A stretch of DNA of 64,000 nt from Eutrema japonicum (lineage: Eukaryota > Streptophyta > Magnoliopsida > Brassicales > Brassicaceae). The stretch covers positions 19,388,657-19,452,656 of the forward strand of contig BSQW01000011.1 in assembly GCA_030161315.1 (NCBI GenBank), given 5' to 3'. The notes beneath the pieces were generated by a model that was not told the DNA's origin, made no database searches, and worked only from the letters and a program-made list of their open reading frames with translations. The position numbers were made by a program, and so were the translations under genes. Shown piece by piece: positions 29,656-40,280 of the stretch (position 1 is the first letter of the stretch; every line of letters begins with the position of its first letter).

Positions 29656-29938
29656 TGATACAAAGAGTTACTGCAAGAGCACAACTCACGAAGTAGTAAT
29701 GTAGGGATCGAATCCACAAGGACCAAGTGTAACGCTACGAGAATGTAGAAAGAAAGTAAAGGTAAGACGAATGACAACTGTTTGTGTTTTTGTAACTTCT
29801 AAAACTAAGAATGACACCTAAAAATGGTGTAAATTCAAATGAGAAAACAGCTAGGCCCAGGGTCAATTCGCAGGAAACATGAATAATAGTTAAAGAATCT
29901 TAAACAGCTAGGCCCAGGGTTCATACTAGTTTATGTTA
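29656..29938 (-). repeat. LTR fragment inserted in element C
   Basis: On the minus strand it ends TTGTATCA, like elements A and B, and carries TGTGGATTCGATCCCTA about 55 bp before the end, the word found at the same place in the element B LTR. AACAGCTAGGCCCAGGGT occurs twice (about 29847 and 29904). It separates gag and RT of element C, and the protease between them is gone. Confidence 0.6.
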
Positions 29939-29945
29939 GCGTCGG

Positions 29946-31837
29946 CTCGTCGTTGATAAGCCTTGATTGATGACACCGTGGCTGCACAATATCGGGATCC
30001 TCCCATTATCAAATTGATCATTCTCCGAGGACCATGTGGTTCTTCTTTGTCATTTCTCCTTCCTCGCTTCACGATCTCGTCTTGATTTTGTTCTGCGTGA
30101 CCGCCTCGGTTCAGACGATTTTGATCGTTTTCTCCTTAGCGCTCAAAATCTTTGAGACTTACCGCGTTACCGAGTTCTCCTTCCATGAATTTGGCCGCCA
30201 GCTTCGCCCCTAGGCTTCGACAGTTCACCGTCATATTTCCGTAACATTGATGATTTTCGAAGTAAGCCTTTTCATCAAAGTTGCTTGAATTCATGTCCAT
30301 GTATTCCATGGGGCTTTTCCGCGTCCGGCTCCGACTTGATAGTTATGATTACCGTTGAATTTGGGTCCTTCATGATGAATCATTCTTCCACCTTGCGTGT
30401 TCTTTCTCGGGTTCGGTTGATTTGGGATGTTGATACCGCCTCGGTTCGTCGTCTTTGTCTGCTCGTGTTTTTCCCTGAGGATCGGTGCATCGCGTTTTGT
30501 ATCATATGAGGTGCGTTCAATGAGACTTCTTTTCAGAAATCCGATTCGTACCATAGCACTTTCTTTAACGCGTTGAGAGCAACTCGGTCACTTACTCTTT
30601 CGACCCTTGAGACCACCGTCTTGAATCACCCCATGAAGTTTCGCAGCGTTTCAGTTGGTGCATGCGCCATGGTCCATAAGTCGGTGTCGAAAGTCCCTCG
30701 TTCCATAAACATAGAGTATTATTTCAGGAATTAGCCGGACAGTTGTTGGAAGCAGCTCCTTTAGAACCATTCGGAGGTAGATCATTTCATATGTTCCACG
30801 AACATGAGGCAGTAACCAGCATCTTTCTTGTTTTCCTTGAATTTGGCTCGACCCATCGATATGCGAAAGGCGGTGATGTGAGCCTTCGGGTCGGTATTTC
30901 CTTCGTAGAACAGGACTCTGATCTTTCATGGGTCGGATATCCTTGCATCGGTGATCCGAGCCGTGAAAGGTGTTTTCTGTGTTTCTTCTAGCATACGGTT
31001 AATCTCGGGTGCCACGCTGATTGCATGATGCACTTGCTATCGAATAGCTCGCATCTCAGCGTTGGTTCGGGCCAAAGAGGCTCGAACCTCATTAATTTCA
31101 TTGGTTTGAGCTCAGATCGTCTAACGAGACTCGTCGGGTTGATTTTGGTTCGTCCTTCTCAGCTCGTCTGAGCGTAGTCCTCTGTCAGATTTCTGAGACG
31201 AAACGAGCTTGGAATTTCTCTATAAGTTCTAGCTCCTTCCAAGGACGAGGTGAGTTGATCTTGTGTGATGTGCCCCGAGGAGAGATCGAGGTTCTCTGTG
31301 TCGGTTATAGTCAAGTCGGCACCAACAAGGCGAAATATCGATCGGTCATCCGTACGTTGGACTCGGCCGTTGTTGAAGACTTCTGCTCTTCTGTTTAGCC
31401 GAGGTGGATCTATCAAGTTTGGCCTCTTTGCCGTGGGCGTCACCTCGTCAGACGGTTTAAAGGTGCTGAAACCCTCCGGATTCTCGAGGCGTGTGCCGAG
31501 GTGCATAGGGGTGTCGAGAAGTTGAGGGCTTTGGGTTGAGACCGAATCTCCTCGCAATTCCTCTGGGCTAGTTCATCGTCGAGCCAACGTTTTCGGCATG
31601 AAGGTCTCGGGTTCAGCTCGCTGACATCAAAGTCTCGAGCCTCTCCGCTAGTGTTTTGTTCAGGTGATCTTGCTCTTCCAATTTCTTCAGCAACGCGGCG
31701 AGCATATCCTTCAATTCGGCTATGGGCGCCGAGGTATCCTCCAATGTAGCTAGAGGAGATTCGCTGGGATCTACTCTAGGAGGGTTACCACAGTTGTTGT
31801 TCATATCGTCGCCGGTTCTTGGTGCGTCTTTGGCCAT
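29946..31837 (-). pseudogene. gag and linker of element C, broken
   Basis: The N-terminal part (31837-31613) has a coiled-coil look (IAELKDMLAALLKKLEEQ). A second open stretch (31557-31159), a third (30929-30651) with TYEMIYLRMVLKELLPTTV and a fourth (30554-30291) follow in other frames. Near 29990 IMGGSRY-type residues and SIKAYQRRADA recall the linker before the Tat protease. Many stops are present. Confidence 0.7.
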
Positions 31838-31886
31838 CTCTCAGATCTCGTTCCTTGTGATTTCTGCAAGTAAGAAAATTTATGTG

Positions 31887-31904
31887 TCCCCACAGACGGC
31901 GCCA
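31887..31904 (-). other. Primer-binding site of element C
   Basis: Minus strand TGGCGCCGTCTGTGGGGA, three bases from the LTR end. The first nine bases equal the tRNA-Asp site of element B, the rest differ; a TGGCGCCGTCTGTGGG-type site is common in Tat-like elements. I do not assign the tRNA. Confidence 0.7.
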
Positions 31905-31907
31905 AAT

Positions 31908-32622
31908 TGTGGGAGTCGAAACTCGCACAACTAAATTCTTGTTAAAAACTTTAAAGGGAACAGAAGATTCAACGAAGGAAACACAAAAGAGATATCCAAA
32001 GATGGTTTTATTATTGTTGTTTAGAGAAGATGAGTACAAATATGTGTTTATGCATATTTTCTCTGTATCTCCTAGGTCCAAAAATGTCCTTTCGAATGAA
32101 TGTGCTCACTATTTATACAAATTTGATGGGCGAGAATCTTGGATTGAATCTAGAATATTTCATTTTCCCTTGTGCGGCCACCAACTTAGATCATCTCACG
32201 GAGAACAAACTAGGTAATTTGATGGGCTCGTGGTTCGGCCCATTGAGCTTGAAAAATGACATTCGTCTTGGCCCATTAAACCTTGCTCCGATTCAGCCCA
32301 CGAAGTGATGGGCTCGGTCCAAGCTACTTTACCAAAATGAACCGGGTCGGAATAATCTTAATTTGGTCTCGGTTCAATCTTGGTTCTATTTTGACCTCGG
32401 TTTGGTATGAAAAAAGGTATTGATCTCGCCTCGGCTCAGTCCTGTTTTACATGAGGTGAACTAGCCGAGGCGAGCCTTGCTGAGGCGAACACGATGGGGT
32501 GGAATTGTCCTTTGGCTCGGTCGCCTCGTTCTCCCCTTTGGCTCGGCTTGGCCAGACTGATCTCTCCATACTTAGTCGTTTTCAGACAGTTAATCTCGAA
32601 CGGGTGGAATCCGACCCCAACA
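31908..32622 (-). repeat. 5' LTR of element C
   Basis: 715 bp, TGTTGGGGTCGG...ACTCCCACA on the minus strand. TATAAATAG (about 32117-32109, minus) is a likely TATA box about 200 bp before the LTR end. GCCTCGGCT / GCCGAGGC words cluster near 32420-32540. Its outer edge abuts the tandem array directly. Confidence 0.85.
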
Positions 32623-34010
32623 AATCTGCCAAATACTGGGAGAGTCTGCCAAATACTGGGAGAGTCTGCCAAATACCCAGAGAATCTACCAAAAAATGGC
32701 AGACTAGAAGACTAATATCTACTTCTACCGATAAGTTTAGAAGACATTCGTAAGTCTGCCAAATATCGGAATAGTCTGCCAAATATCGGAAGAGTCTGCC
32801 AAATATCCGCAGAATATGCCCAAAAAAGGGCAGACTAGCAAAATGATATCTATGGTTGCTGCTAAATTTGGAAGACTTTCGTAAATTCTGCCAAATACTA
32901 GAAGAGTCTGCCAGATATCCGCAGAATATGCCCAAAAAACGGCATACTAGCAAGATGGTATCTACGTATGCCGCTAAGTTTGGAATATTTTTGTATAATC
33001 TGCCCAATACTGGAAGAGTCTACCATATATCCGTAGAATCTGCCAAAAAAATGGTATACTAGCAAGCTGATATCTACGTATGCCGCTTAGCTTGGAAAAT
33101 TTTCGTAAAATCTGCCAAATATTGGAAAAGTCTGCCAGATATCCGCAGAGTCTGCAAAAAGAAAAAATGGCAGACTAAAATTTACGTCAACGCTAAATAC
33201 TCGTAAAATCAGCCAACTATGTAAAGTCTGCCAACTATTCGTACAGTCTACCAAATAAATTGTACACTAGCAGATTAAAATTTAAATTTAATAATAAATT
33301 TGACACACTTTGTAAAGCCTATCAAATACCCGCGAAGTCTGTCTAATATTTGCAAAGTCTACTAAATATTCGTAGAGTTTGCCAAAAAAATGGCATACTA
33401 ACTGGTGCTGTCAAAAGGGTCCAACCCGCCCCGCTTGACACGCACCGCGCGGACTACATGTTTTTTTCGATCCGCATCAACCCGCCCCGCTTGACTCATT
33501 AACAAAAATTGTTCGACTCGCATCCGCCCCGCTTGAACCCGCGGGTAACCCGCAAATATTTTAAAAATAAAAAATTAGTAAAAAATTATATTTAATAAAA
33601 TAAATTTAATAAAATAAATTTCACATGAAAAAAACATAAATACACAATTTTCTGAAAAAATAACAAAATAATTAATTAATTTATATATATTACAAAACAA
33701 ATCAGTTAACTATATATATATATTATAAAATATTTCAACATTTTAATAGTATTTAGTAAATAAATTTTTTTTTTTAATTGCTGGTAACCCGCGAGATCCG
33801 CGGGAAACAAATACCGACCCGCACTCGCCCCGCATTTAAAAACACTCGACCTACCCCGCGACAGGTAAAAACCTGCGGGACCCGCGGGTAAACACTCAAA
33901 TTGAGAGCCCTAAATTACTAACATATTGAAATCTAAGTCTACACTACTTACCTGCCGAATCTACCAAATATTTGCATAGTCTCCCAAAAGAATAGTAGAC
34001 TGGAATCTAA
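32623..34010. repeat. Degenerate ~110-bp tandem array
   Basis: At least five units of about 101-130 bp, marked by CGTAA(A)(A)TCTGCCAAATA near 32748, 32878, 32989, 33103 and 33203, with more decayed units after. Each unit is built from ~22-bp sub-repeats (AGTCTGCCAAATATCGGAAG type) and contains AGTCTGCC and its complement GGCAGACT. The array is split by a hAT-type MITE at 33403-33914 and resumes on the far side to about 34010. Frames through it are repeat translations, not genes. Confidence 0.85.
33403..33914. mobile_element. hAT-type MITE inside the tandem array
   Basis: Begins TGGTGCTGTCAAAAGGGT; the other end, read inward, is TAGGGCTCTCAATTTGAG, a related hAT-like inverted repeat. Flanks are ATACTAAC (33395-33402) and TTACTAAC (33915-33922), an 8-bp duplication with one change. 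Subterminal blocks are rich in CCCGCCCCGC and CGCGGG; the middle is AT-rich. No transposase. Confidence 0.75.
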
Positions 34011-34117
34011 ATGTTATCCATATTTTTAAAACTCTAATGGAATTTTGGTTATTTCTAATATTTTATAAGTTATTATAACAAATCTCCTCAAATCATTCAG
34101 CAGTAACCAAAATCATT

Positions 34118-35299
34118 GTGAAAAATGCCAAGAAAATCATAAATCACACATTTCAGCTAAAAAAATACAAGCTACTCGATGGACAAAATAAACCTTCAAC
34201 TTTCGTTGATTAATCCGTTTAATCCTTAAATTTTTTTTGACCAAGTAGTTTTAGACCTAACGTTAGTTAACTATAATTGTTGACTAATATCACAACTAAA
34301 AGGCTTGATAAATAAAAATTGGGGTTTTGTTGGTGAATAAAATGTTTGAGATTATTTTGGTAAATAAAAAGTTTGGGATTTTTTTGGTAAATAAAAAAAT
34401 TGAAATTTTCTTACCCAAAATGTTATTTTTCAAACTTTTGGATTAAAGTAGTGGAAACTATTGTGGATGATAAAATATTCGCAATTAAAAAATCTAATTC
34501 GTTAGTTTTGAAGAAAAAAAACTGATATGAAAAATGAAATCACCGTTTTATTTATCACCTAAAAAAATATTTTGAAGTTTTTAATAAAAACTTTACCATA
34601 GTATAAAAATGAAATTAGCATTTTTAAAAATAAAATCAATTTCTGAGAAATATAACCCAAATATAATTTTTTATTCATAATTATTTTGGAAATAATTACT
34701 AAAATTTGGAATATTTACTAACTACTCTATAATATAAAAATTAAAATGTTAGATCTCACAATGAAAATGTTACTAAATTTTATAACTATTTAGAAAAACA
34801 ATTATGAATTAATTTTCACAAATTTGATCGACTAATAATTAATAATCTTCATGTTATCTTTCGCAATCTTTGATTTTATTGTCGAAGATTCAAAAAATTT
34901 ATAAATCTATTTTATAATATAAGAAAATCATTTAATATAGATTTTGGGTGAAATATTGTTGTAGATATATAATTTTCCATGGAGAAAAAGAATCATGTAA
35001 TTTTTTTAGCTTTGACGCATCATTTTAAATATTTTAATCTTCAATTTTGTAAAAAAACATTTAACTTATTAGTTAAAAAAAATCCAAATTTTATTTACAA
35101 AAACATCTCTAACTTTTATTGAACAAGCCATTATAGTTCTATTGTTAGGCAACTAATGTTAAGACTAAAATGGTTTGGTCAATAAAAGTTAAATTTAAAT
35201 AGATTAGTCAACAAAAGCTGAAAGTTTATTTTATCGATCGAGTAGTTAATGTTTTTTTAGTTGAAAGTTGTGAATTCATAATTTATTTGGTATTTTCCC
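34118..35299. mobile_element. MULE-type non-autonomous element
   Basis: CCAAAATCATT flanks both sides (34107-34117 and 35300-35310), fitting a 9-11 bp Mutator-type duplication. About 170 bp at each end are inverted relatives: left GTGAAAAATGCCAAG, right read inward GGGAAAATACCAAAT, continuing through the CATCGAGTAG / GATCGAGTAG and ACGAAAGTTGAAG / ACAAAAGCTGAAAG blocks. No open frame of note. Confidence 0.8.
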
Positions 35300-35445
35300 C
35301 CAAAATCATTTGGTAATTTCGTTAGTCAACCACATGTTACGATCGTTGACTGGATGTATTATTATTTTTAAATTGGATTACGATTACCAATTGATACAAC
35401 CAAAGCATCAAAAGACTTTAAGAAAATGAGACTTTCCTATCGAGG

Positions 35446-35740
35446 AAAAAATCCTCTGAAAAAATCCGTTCATACAAAATTTCAACTTTCTATCTACCAA
35501 AAAATCCCTAACTTTTATTGACCAAACCATTATAGTTCTATTGTTAGTCAACTAACGTTAAGACTAAAATGATTTGGTCAATAAAATTTAGAGTTAAATG
35601 GATTAGTCAACAAAAGCTGAAAGTTTATATTGTCGATCGAGTAGTTGGTACTTTTTTGGTTGAAAGTTGTGAATTCATGGTTTATTTGGCGTTTCTCCTA
35701 TGAAAAAATCATCTCAGAAAATCCGTTCATACAAGATTTT
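35446..35740. repeat. Extra copy of the MULE end with short flanking repeats
   Basis: 35500-35700 repeats about 200 bp of the right end of the element at 34118-35299 in the same orientation. It is flanked by AAATCCGTTCATACAA at about 35462 and again at about 35719, so it may be an independent solo end or a local duplication. Confidence 0.65.
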
Positions 35741-36039
35741 AAATACATTAAATAACATCACTAGACGTCAAAAACAAAAAAAAATAACATCACTGGGACA
35801 CCCATTAAGAAGTCGTCACATTGCGCAAAAGTTTATTTATAATTTTTTTGTTTTTGACTATCTGAATTTTTTTTTTAATTATAAATTAGAAGAGTAATTA
35901 TAAAGATTACTTTTTTACGGACAATTTATCTATTCCACAAGAACCCACGATAGATTGAGATCACGACGAACAACTGTACGTGCACCACACTAAATATTTC
36001 ATGTATGTTTGCCTCTAATTTTTATTTTTTGGTCGAGCT

Positions 36040-37010
36040 TTAAACTAAATATTTCATGTAAGGGTTCAAGGAAGCTCGAAGAGCTCCTTTTGCAATCGAG
36101 TCAGCCTCGGTATTAAGAGACCGAGGGACATAAACGAAGGAAATCGAAGAAAAAGATAGCGCCAAATGGCGGATATTGTTGACAATGGTATGAATTCCCG
36201 TGTGGGTATCTTGAGAGTTGAGGATGTTCACGAGAGACAAAGAGTCCAAAAGCACTTGAACCTCCTCAAATTCTCTATCAATTGCGATTGAAAGCGCTTC
36301 CTTCCAAGCCCATGCTTCAACAGCTAAGGCAGAAGGTACCTATCGACGAGAGCTTGAGAATATGAGTGAAGGGCTTTGTGCATTGGTGTGTAAGACTATA
36401 CCCAGTCCACAAGACATCGATTCAGCATGCCAAGCTGCGTCAACATTGCAGCGAATACCAGCCGGTGATAAAGACGGTATCAAGGCCGGAGCATGAGACT
36501 TTACCGGATGAATTATGCTCTGAGCTTCTTGCCAGACTTTACCGGATGAATTCGAGAAAATGCGGTGGTTTCTTGCAGTCCAGAGGTTCCAACATATCCA
36601 CGTTGGGAGAGACGCCGAGTGAAGCCTAGTCGGGGGGAGACTTACGAGATTAGTTAAACGGAGCATAAACTCTAACACGAGAATCGAATTCAGGTGAGTC
36701 TGGTCTTGGAAGGGAGATAAATTCCACACATATTGTGCGAATTGACAGTCTCGAAGCACGTGTGTAATCGTTTCTAGGGCTCCACAAATATTACAACCAA
36801 AATCAGAAATGATACCCCGATTTACCAGTTGAACTCTGACGGAGAGAGCTTCCACTGCAGCTTTCCAAATAAAATGCTTGATTTTAGGCGCCGTGCGAAG
36901 GTTCCAGATATGTTTTTGCCAATTAAAATCTCGTTGTCTTTCAGGAATTGATTCCGCTTGAGAAATTCTGTATCCAGAACGGACTGAATACTTCCTAAAT
37001 TTCACATGTA
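36040..37010 (-). pseudogene. LINE (L1-type) 3' end, broken
   Basis: The minus-strand frame reads the C-terminal part of a plant non-LTR reverse transcriptase: a zf-RVT segment (KHIWNLRTAPKIKHFIWKA, then CNICGALETITHVLRDC with Cys/His spacing), a WICWNLWTARNHRIF stretch and an RNase H-type domain (CNVDAAWH, then VLLDSLSLVNIL, VPRSLNTEADSIAKGA). One in-frame TAG (36340-36342) interrupts the RNase H. The 5' side is cut at 37010 by a CACTA terminus. Confidence 0.85.
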
Positions 37011-38130
37011 CACTACAAGAAAACACCCCTTTTGCAACGACATATATTGTTGTAAAATCGTTGCAAAACAGGGGTACCATCGGATTTGCGACGAAACCGA
37101 AATCGTTGCTAACTGATCGTCGCAAACCAAAAATCGTCGGGAAAATACGAGGGACAAAAAATCGTCGCAAAATCGTCGCTAAAAAATCGTCGTAAATTTG
37201 TCACTAAAAAATCGTCGTACATTCATCGTAAAGTTTACATCGAAATTACGACAAATAGAAACACGTCGTAGAAACGACGTAAATTCGAAGGCATTTTACG
37301 ACAAAACTACGACGAATTTAGAATGACTAGGTACCCAAATATTCGTTGCAAATCAGAGGTAAATATTTCATAGTTAATTAGACGGAAAACAAGAGTTGTC
37401 GTGAATACGTCGCTAATAAATCGTCGTAAAATCGTTGCTAATTTAGGACGATTTATAATTCGTCGTAGAAACGTTGCGAAGAAATCATCGTAAAATCGTC
37501 GTTAATTAGCAACGATTTTACGACGATTTATGTAATTCATATAATATATGAATTTTATTATTTTATTTTTATTATTTTAATTAATTTCGAAATTATAAAA
37601 TAAAATTTTAAAAAATATTATATAATAATATTGTTTTACAAAAAAAAGGAAAATTATATAATACAATTTAGAATTTGAAATCCTACTAATCTAAAGAAGT
37701 ATTTCGTAATCCTCGAGATTCAAATCGTCTTCGAGACGTCTCGACGAACCGGATGTATGCGGCGGTGGCTGATAGCTTGGCCCCGCTTCTTGTGCCGCTG
37801 CTGCTGCCGCATCTGCCTCTGCTCGTTTTCGTTGCTTTTCCCGCAACATGGCATGCATTTGCGGGTTCCCTTCTGCCAAGATGTCAAAGAGCGAGTCAGT
37901 CTCGGTAGCATCCATTTCAACCCGCTGCTGAAAACTCGCAATCTTCGCATGATATGTTGTAGATTCGGTCTCAACCCGCTGCTGAAGACTCGTAATCGTG
38001 GCACGTAAGACGACTGGATCATCTTCTAGCGATCGTCGTCGCGGAGCAAATGACGAGGCAATTGAGACATCTCGAATAGATCTCATCCCGACGACCTTCC
38101 CCCTTCTCTTAGGGGTGGCCTATATTTAAA
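37011..38130 (-). mobile_element. CACTA (En/Spm) terminal fragment
   Basis: Begins with the classic terminal repeat CACTACAAGAAAACACC at 37011. The following 500 bp hold many copies, in both orientations, of an AATCGTCGYAAA / TTTRCGACGATT subterminal motif, the usual transposase-binding landscape of CACTA elements. A minus-strand frame lies further in. The other terminus is not visible; the fragment fades at a (TA)n run near 38137. Confidence 0.85.
37691..38086 (-). pseudogene. C-terminal piece of a CACTA protein (Ptta/En/Spm-like)
   Basis: 131 codons open on the minus strand, about 680 bp from the CACTA terminus. It has repeated coiled-coil-like segments (ITSLQQRVETEST and IASFQQRVEMDAT), then NPQMHAMLREKQRKRAEAD and an alanine run. 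Plant En/Spm Transposase_24-type proteins end in this manner, as far as I remember. Upstream coding sequence is missing. The repeated QQRVE block suggests an internal duplication. Confidence 0.55.
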
Positions 38131-38256
38131 TTTAGAAATATATATATATATATATATATATTTTTTTTAAACTAAAAATTATTACGATGTTGTGTGCAAT
38201 GTTTTGTCCTTCTCGGCGATTGGAGTCTATTTTAATTGGTATTGTTTTGCGTCATA

Positions 38257-38512
38257 TTCCCTCCGTTCTTAAATATGTGATGTTTTAAGGGTTTTTTCTC
38301 TCAAATAAGTGATGTTTTCAGTTTTCAATACAAAATTAAATAACTTTTTATTGTTTTTAACCATTTGTATTCTACATTTTATTTTCTTATTGGGTGAATT
38401 GTGTTTAAATAGATAATAAATGATGTTTTTAGTATGTAAAAAATAAAAATTAAATTAATCATTAATATGTGTGCAAAAACCTTAAATATCACTTATATTA
38501 GAACAGAGGGAG
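38257..38512. mobile_element. Stowaway-type MITE
   Basis: TTCCCTCCGTTCTTAAATAT at the left, ATTAGAACAGAGGGAG at the right, flanked by TA (38255-38256 and 38513-38514). Copy 2 has the uninterrupted site (GCGTCATACTATT near 53790), proving a clean insertion at TA. Confidence 0.92.
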
Positions 38513-38603
38513 TACTATTATATTTTACTAATTGTATTTCTCAGTTAACAAAATTAAATAAAGTTTGTTCCCTTTTATATAAAATACATGAAACAAAATA
38601 GTG

Positions 38604-38689
38604 CTCCCTCTATTCTAATATAAGTGATGTTTAAGGTTTTTGCACACAGATTAATGATTCATTTAATTTTTATTTAAGAACGGAGGGAA
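38604..38689. mobile_element. Deleted Stowaway-type MITE, inverted
   Basis: 86 bp, same family as 38257-38512 in opposite orientation with the middle lost. Starts CTCCCTCTATTCTAATATAA and ends AAGAACGGAGGGAA. The right flank is TA, the left TG (presumably mutated). Copy 2 has the empty site AAAATAGTATTAAAC near 53880. Confidence 0.88.
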
Positions 38690-39104
38690 TATTAAACAAA
38701 ATAACAATTAATTATATGTGTTCTATAGTTTACAAAAATTAACAAAATATATCATAACATAAAATTATATTGCACAGCCTAAAACAAAACTGGAAATACA
38801 AAATCAATTTTGATAAAAATTGGATAAGTAAATCAAAGTACTTATGTACGATTCTATTTAACATAACAATATATAGAATATAATGCAATCAATATAGAAT
38901 ATAATGTGATTGCATTATATATAGACCGATAATTTTTTATTTAACCATCACATATACTATTTATTAGATATTTATGTCCACTATATACGTTTTTTTAAGT
39001 ATACACCATGGCATATGCGTTCACCATATGTCAAGTTTTGAAATAAAATTCTGAACTAGGTAAGATCTGCGTGCATGAGCGAGATGAAGTAATTTTTCAA
39101 TAAA

Positions 39105-39937
39105 GAGCTAACTTCGGTAGACTCTATCAACTTTACCTTCTCAATCAATTCTCCCTAGACTTTTCGGCTCATCACTAAAGCCTCCAAAGTTGAATATCTC
39201 ATTACTAAACCACCCGAACTTTTAAACCTAATTAATCCCACCTATTTAATCAATTCTGTCAAATTACGTTTAATTAAGATAAATTACGTTTTGAAAATTG
39301 CGTTTATCCGATATCTGTTTTAAAAACCACGATTGAACCCATATCCGCTTTTTAAAACCCAGACCCGATTAAAAATCCAACCCGACAACATCTCAAAGAG
39401 TGAACCACACGGTTAGTCAAATTTGACAAAACCAATTGTGCCAATAGGAGGCAATTAAAAGATGCTACAAAGTTAAGAAATAATGCACAACGGCGTGAAT
39501 GTAGGGAACTGAGCATTTTCTACAGTAGTAACTAAATCAAAACACTATGATTTCGACAATTACCTAGGAACAATGGCGAGATCATCCATCGAGATTGGCC
39601 TGTGTTTAATCGACGAACCCTAAGTTTTAAAATGCGACTAAACCCAAGTATTTTCTTTGCTTTTTTTACATGTTTTTTTTGTAAATACAATCGGGTCGGA
39701 TCGGGTCGGATCGGGTCGGGTCGGGTCGGGTGTGGGTCAACATTATTTTAAAACTCGATTTTGGCTAATTAAACCATGATTTGCAGATTTGATTTCGAAT
39801 GGGGAAATAATTAGATTCGAAAAGTATAGATGGTTTATTGATGATATTTTTAAGGTTGGGGTTTAAAGATGAGGCAAAAAGTCTAGAGAAATATAGATTG
39901 GGAAAGTAGAGTTGAGGAAGTTTGCTGAAGTCAACCC
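39105..39937. mobile_element. MULE-type MITE with 9-bp target duplication
   Basis: TTCAATAAA lies at 39096-39104 and 39938-39946. Inverted ends extend about 75 bp: left GAGCTAACTTCGGTAGACTC, right read inward GGGTTGACTTCAGCAAACTT, both continuing to TAGACTTTTYGGCTCATC-like sequence. A TCGGGTCGGA simple repeat is inside (39693-39737). Copy 2 shows the empty site (TTAAATAAATTCAATGTAG near 54281). Confidence 0.92.
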
Positions 39938-40280
39938 TTCAATAAATCCAATGTAGTTTTAGATACAAATTTTTTTCATATTTATATGGTATCCGAGATC
40001 TGCTTATGTATACCAAAATATGTAATGATCGGATTTTTTTGTCAACGTAATGATTATTTTTTCTATTTTATTTAAATTTGTGGTTTTTTTTTATAAAAAT
40101 GCGCTTCACCCTTTAAATCATTAATAGCAACAATTTTTTTTCTTACTTAAATAATCATATACATTATGAGACACATATAGTATGTAATACGTTAAATATT
40201 TTAAAACAGCCAAAGTATTTTATTTATAAAACTTTGTATGAAATATTTTACAATATTGTATATATCTTGTAAAGAATAAC

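Larger units (their letters stand above)
29084..32622 (-). mobile_element. Truncated Tat-type Ty3/gypsy element C
   Basis: Read on the minus strand: 5' LTR (32622-31908), primer site, gag (31837 to about 29946), then after an inserted LTR piece an RT fragment (29640-29084). RNase H, integrase and the 3' LTR are missing. RT words such as CPKDSFLLPHIDRLVEATAG, FSGYNQILMNPADREKTSF and YIDDMLVKS are typical of the Tat lineage, distinct from elements A and B. Confidence 0.8.

Noticed and set aside
32582..33007. 141-codon minus-strand frame
   Set aside because: It is the translation of the ~110-bp tandem array plus the LTR edge (repeating SIWQT/YLADS-like words), not a gene.
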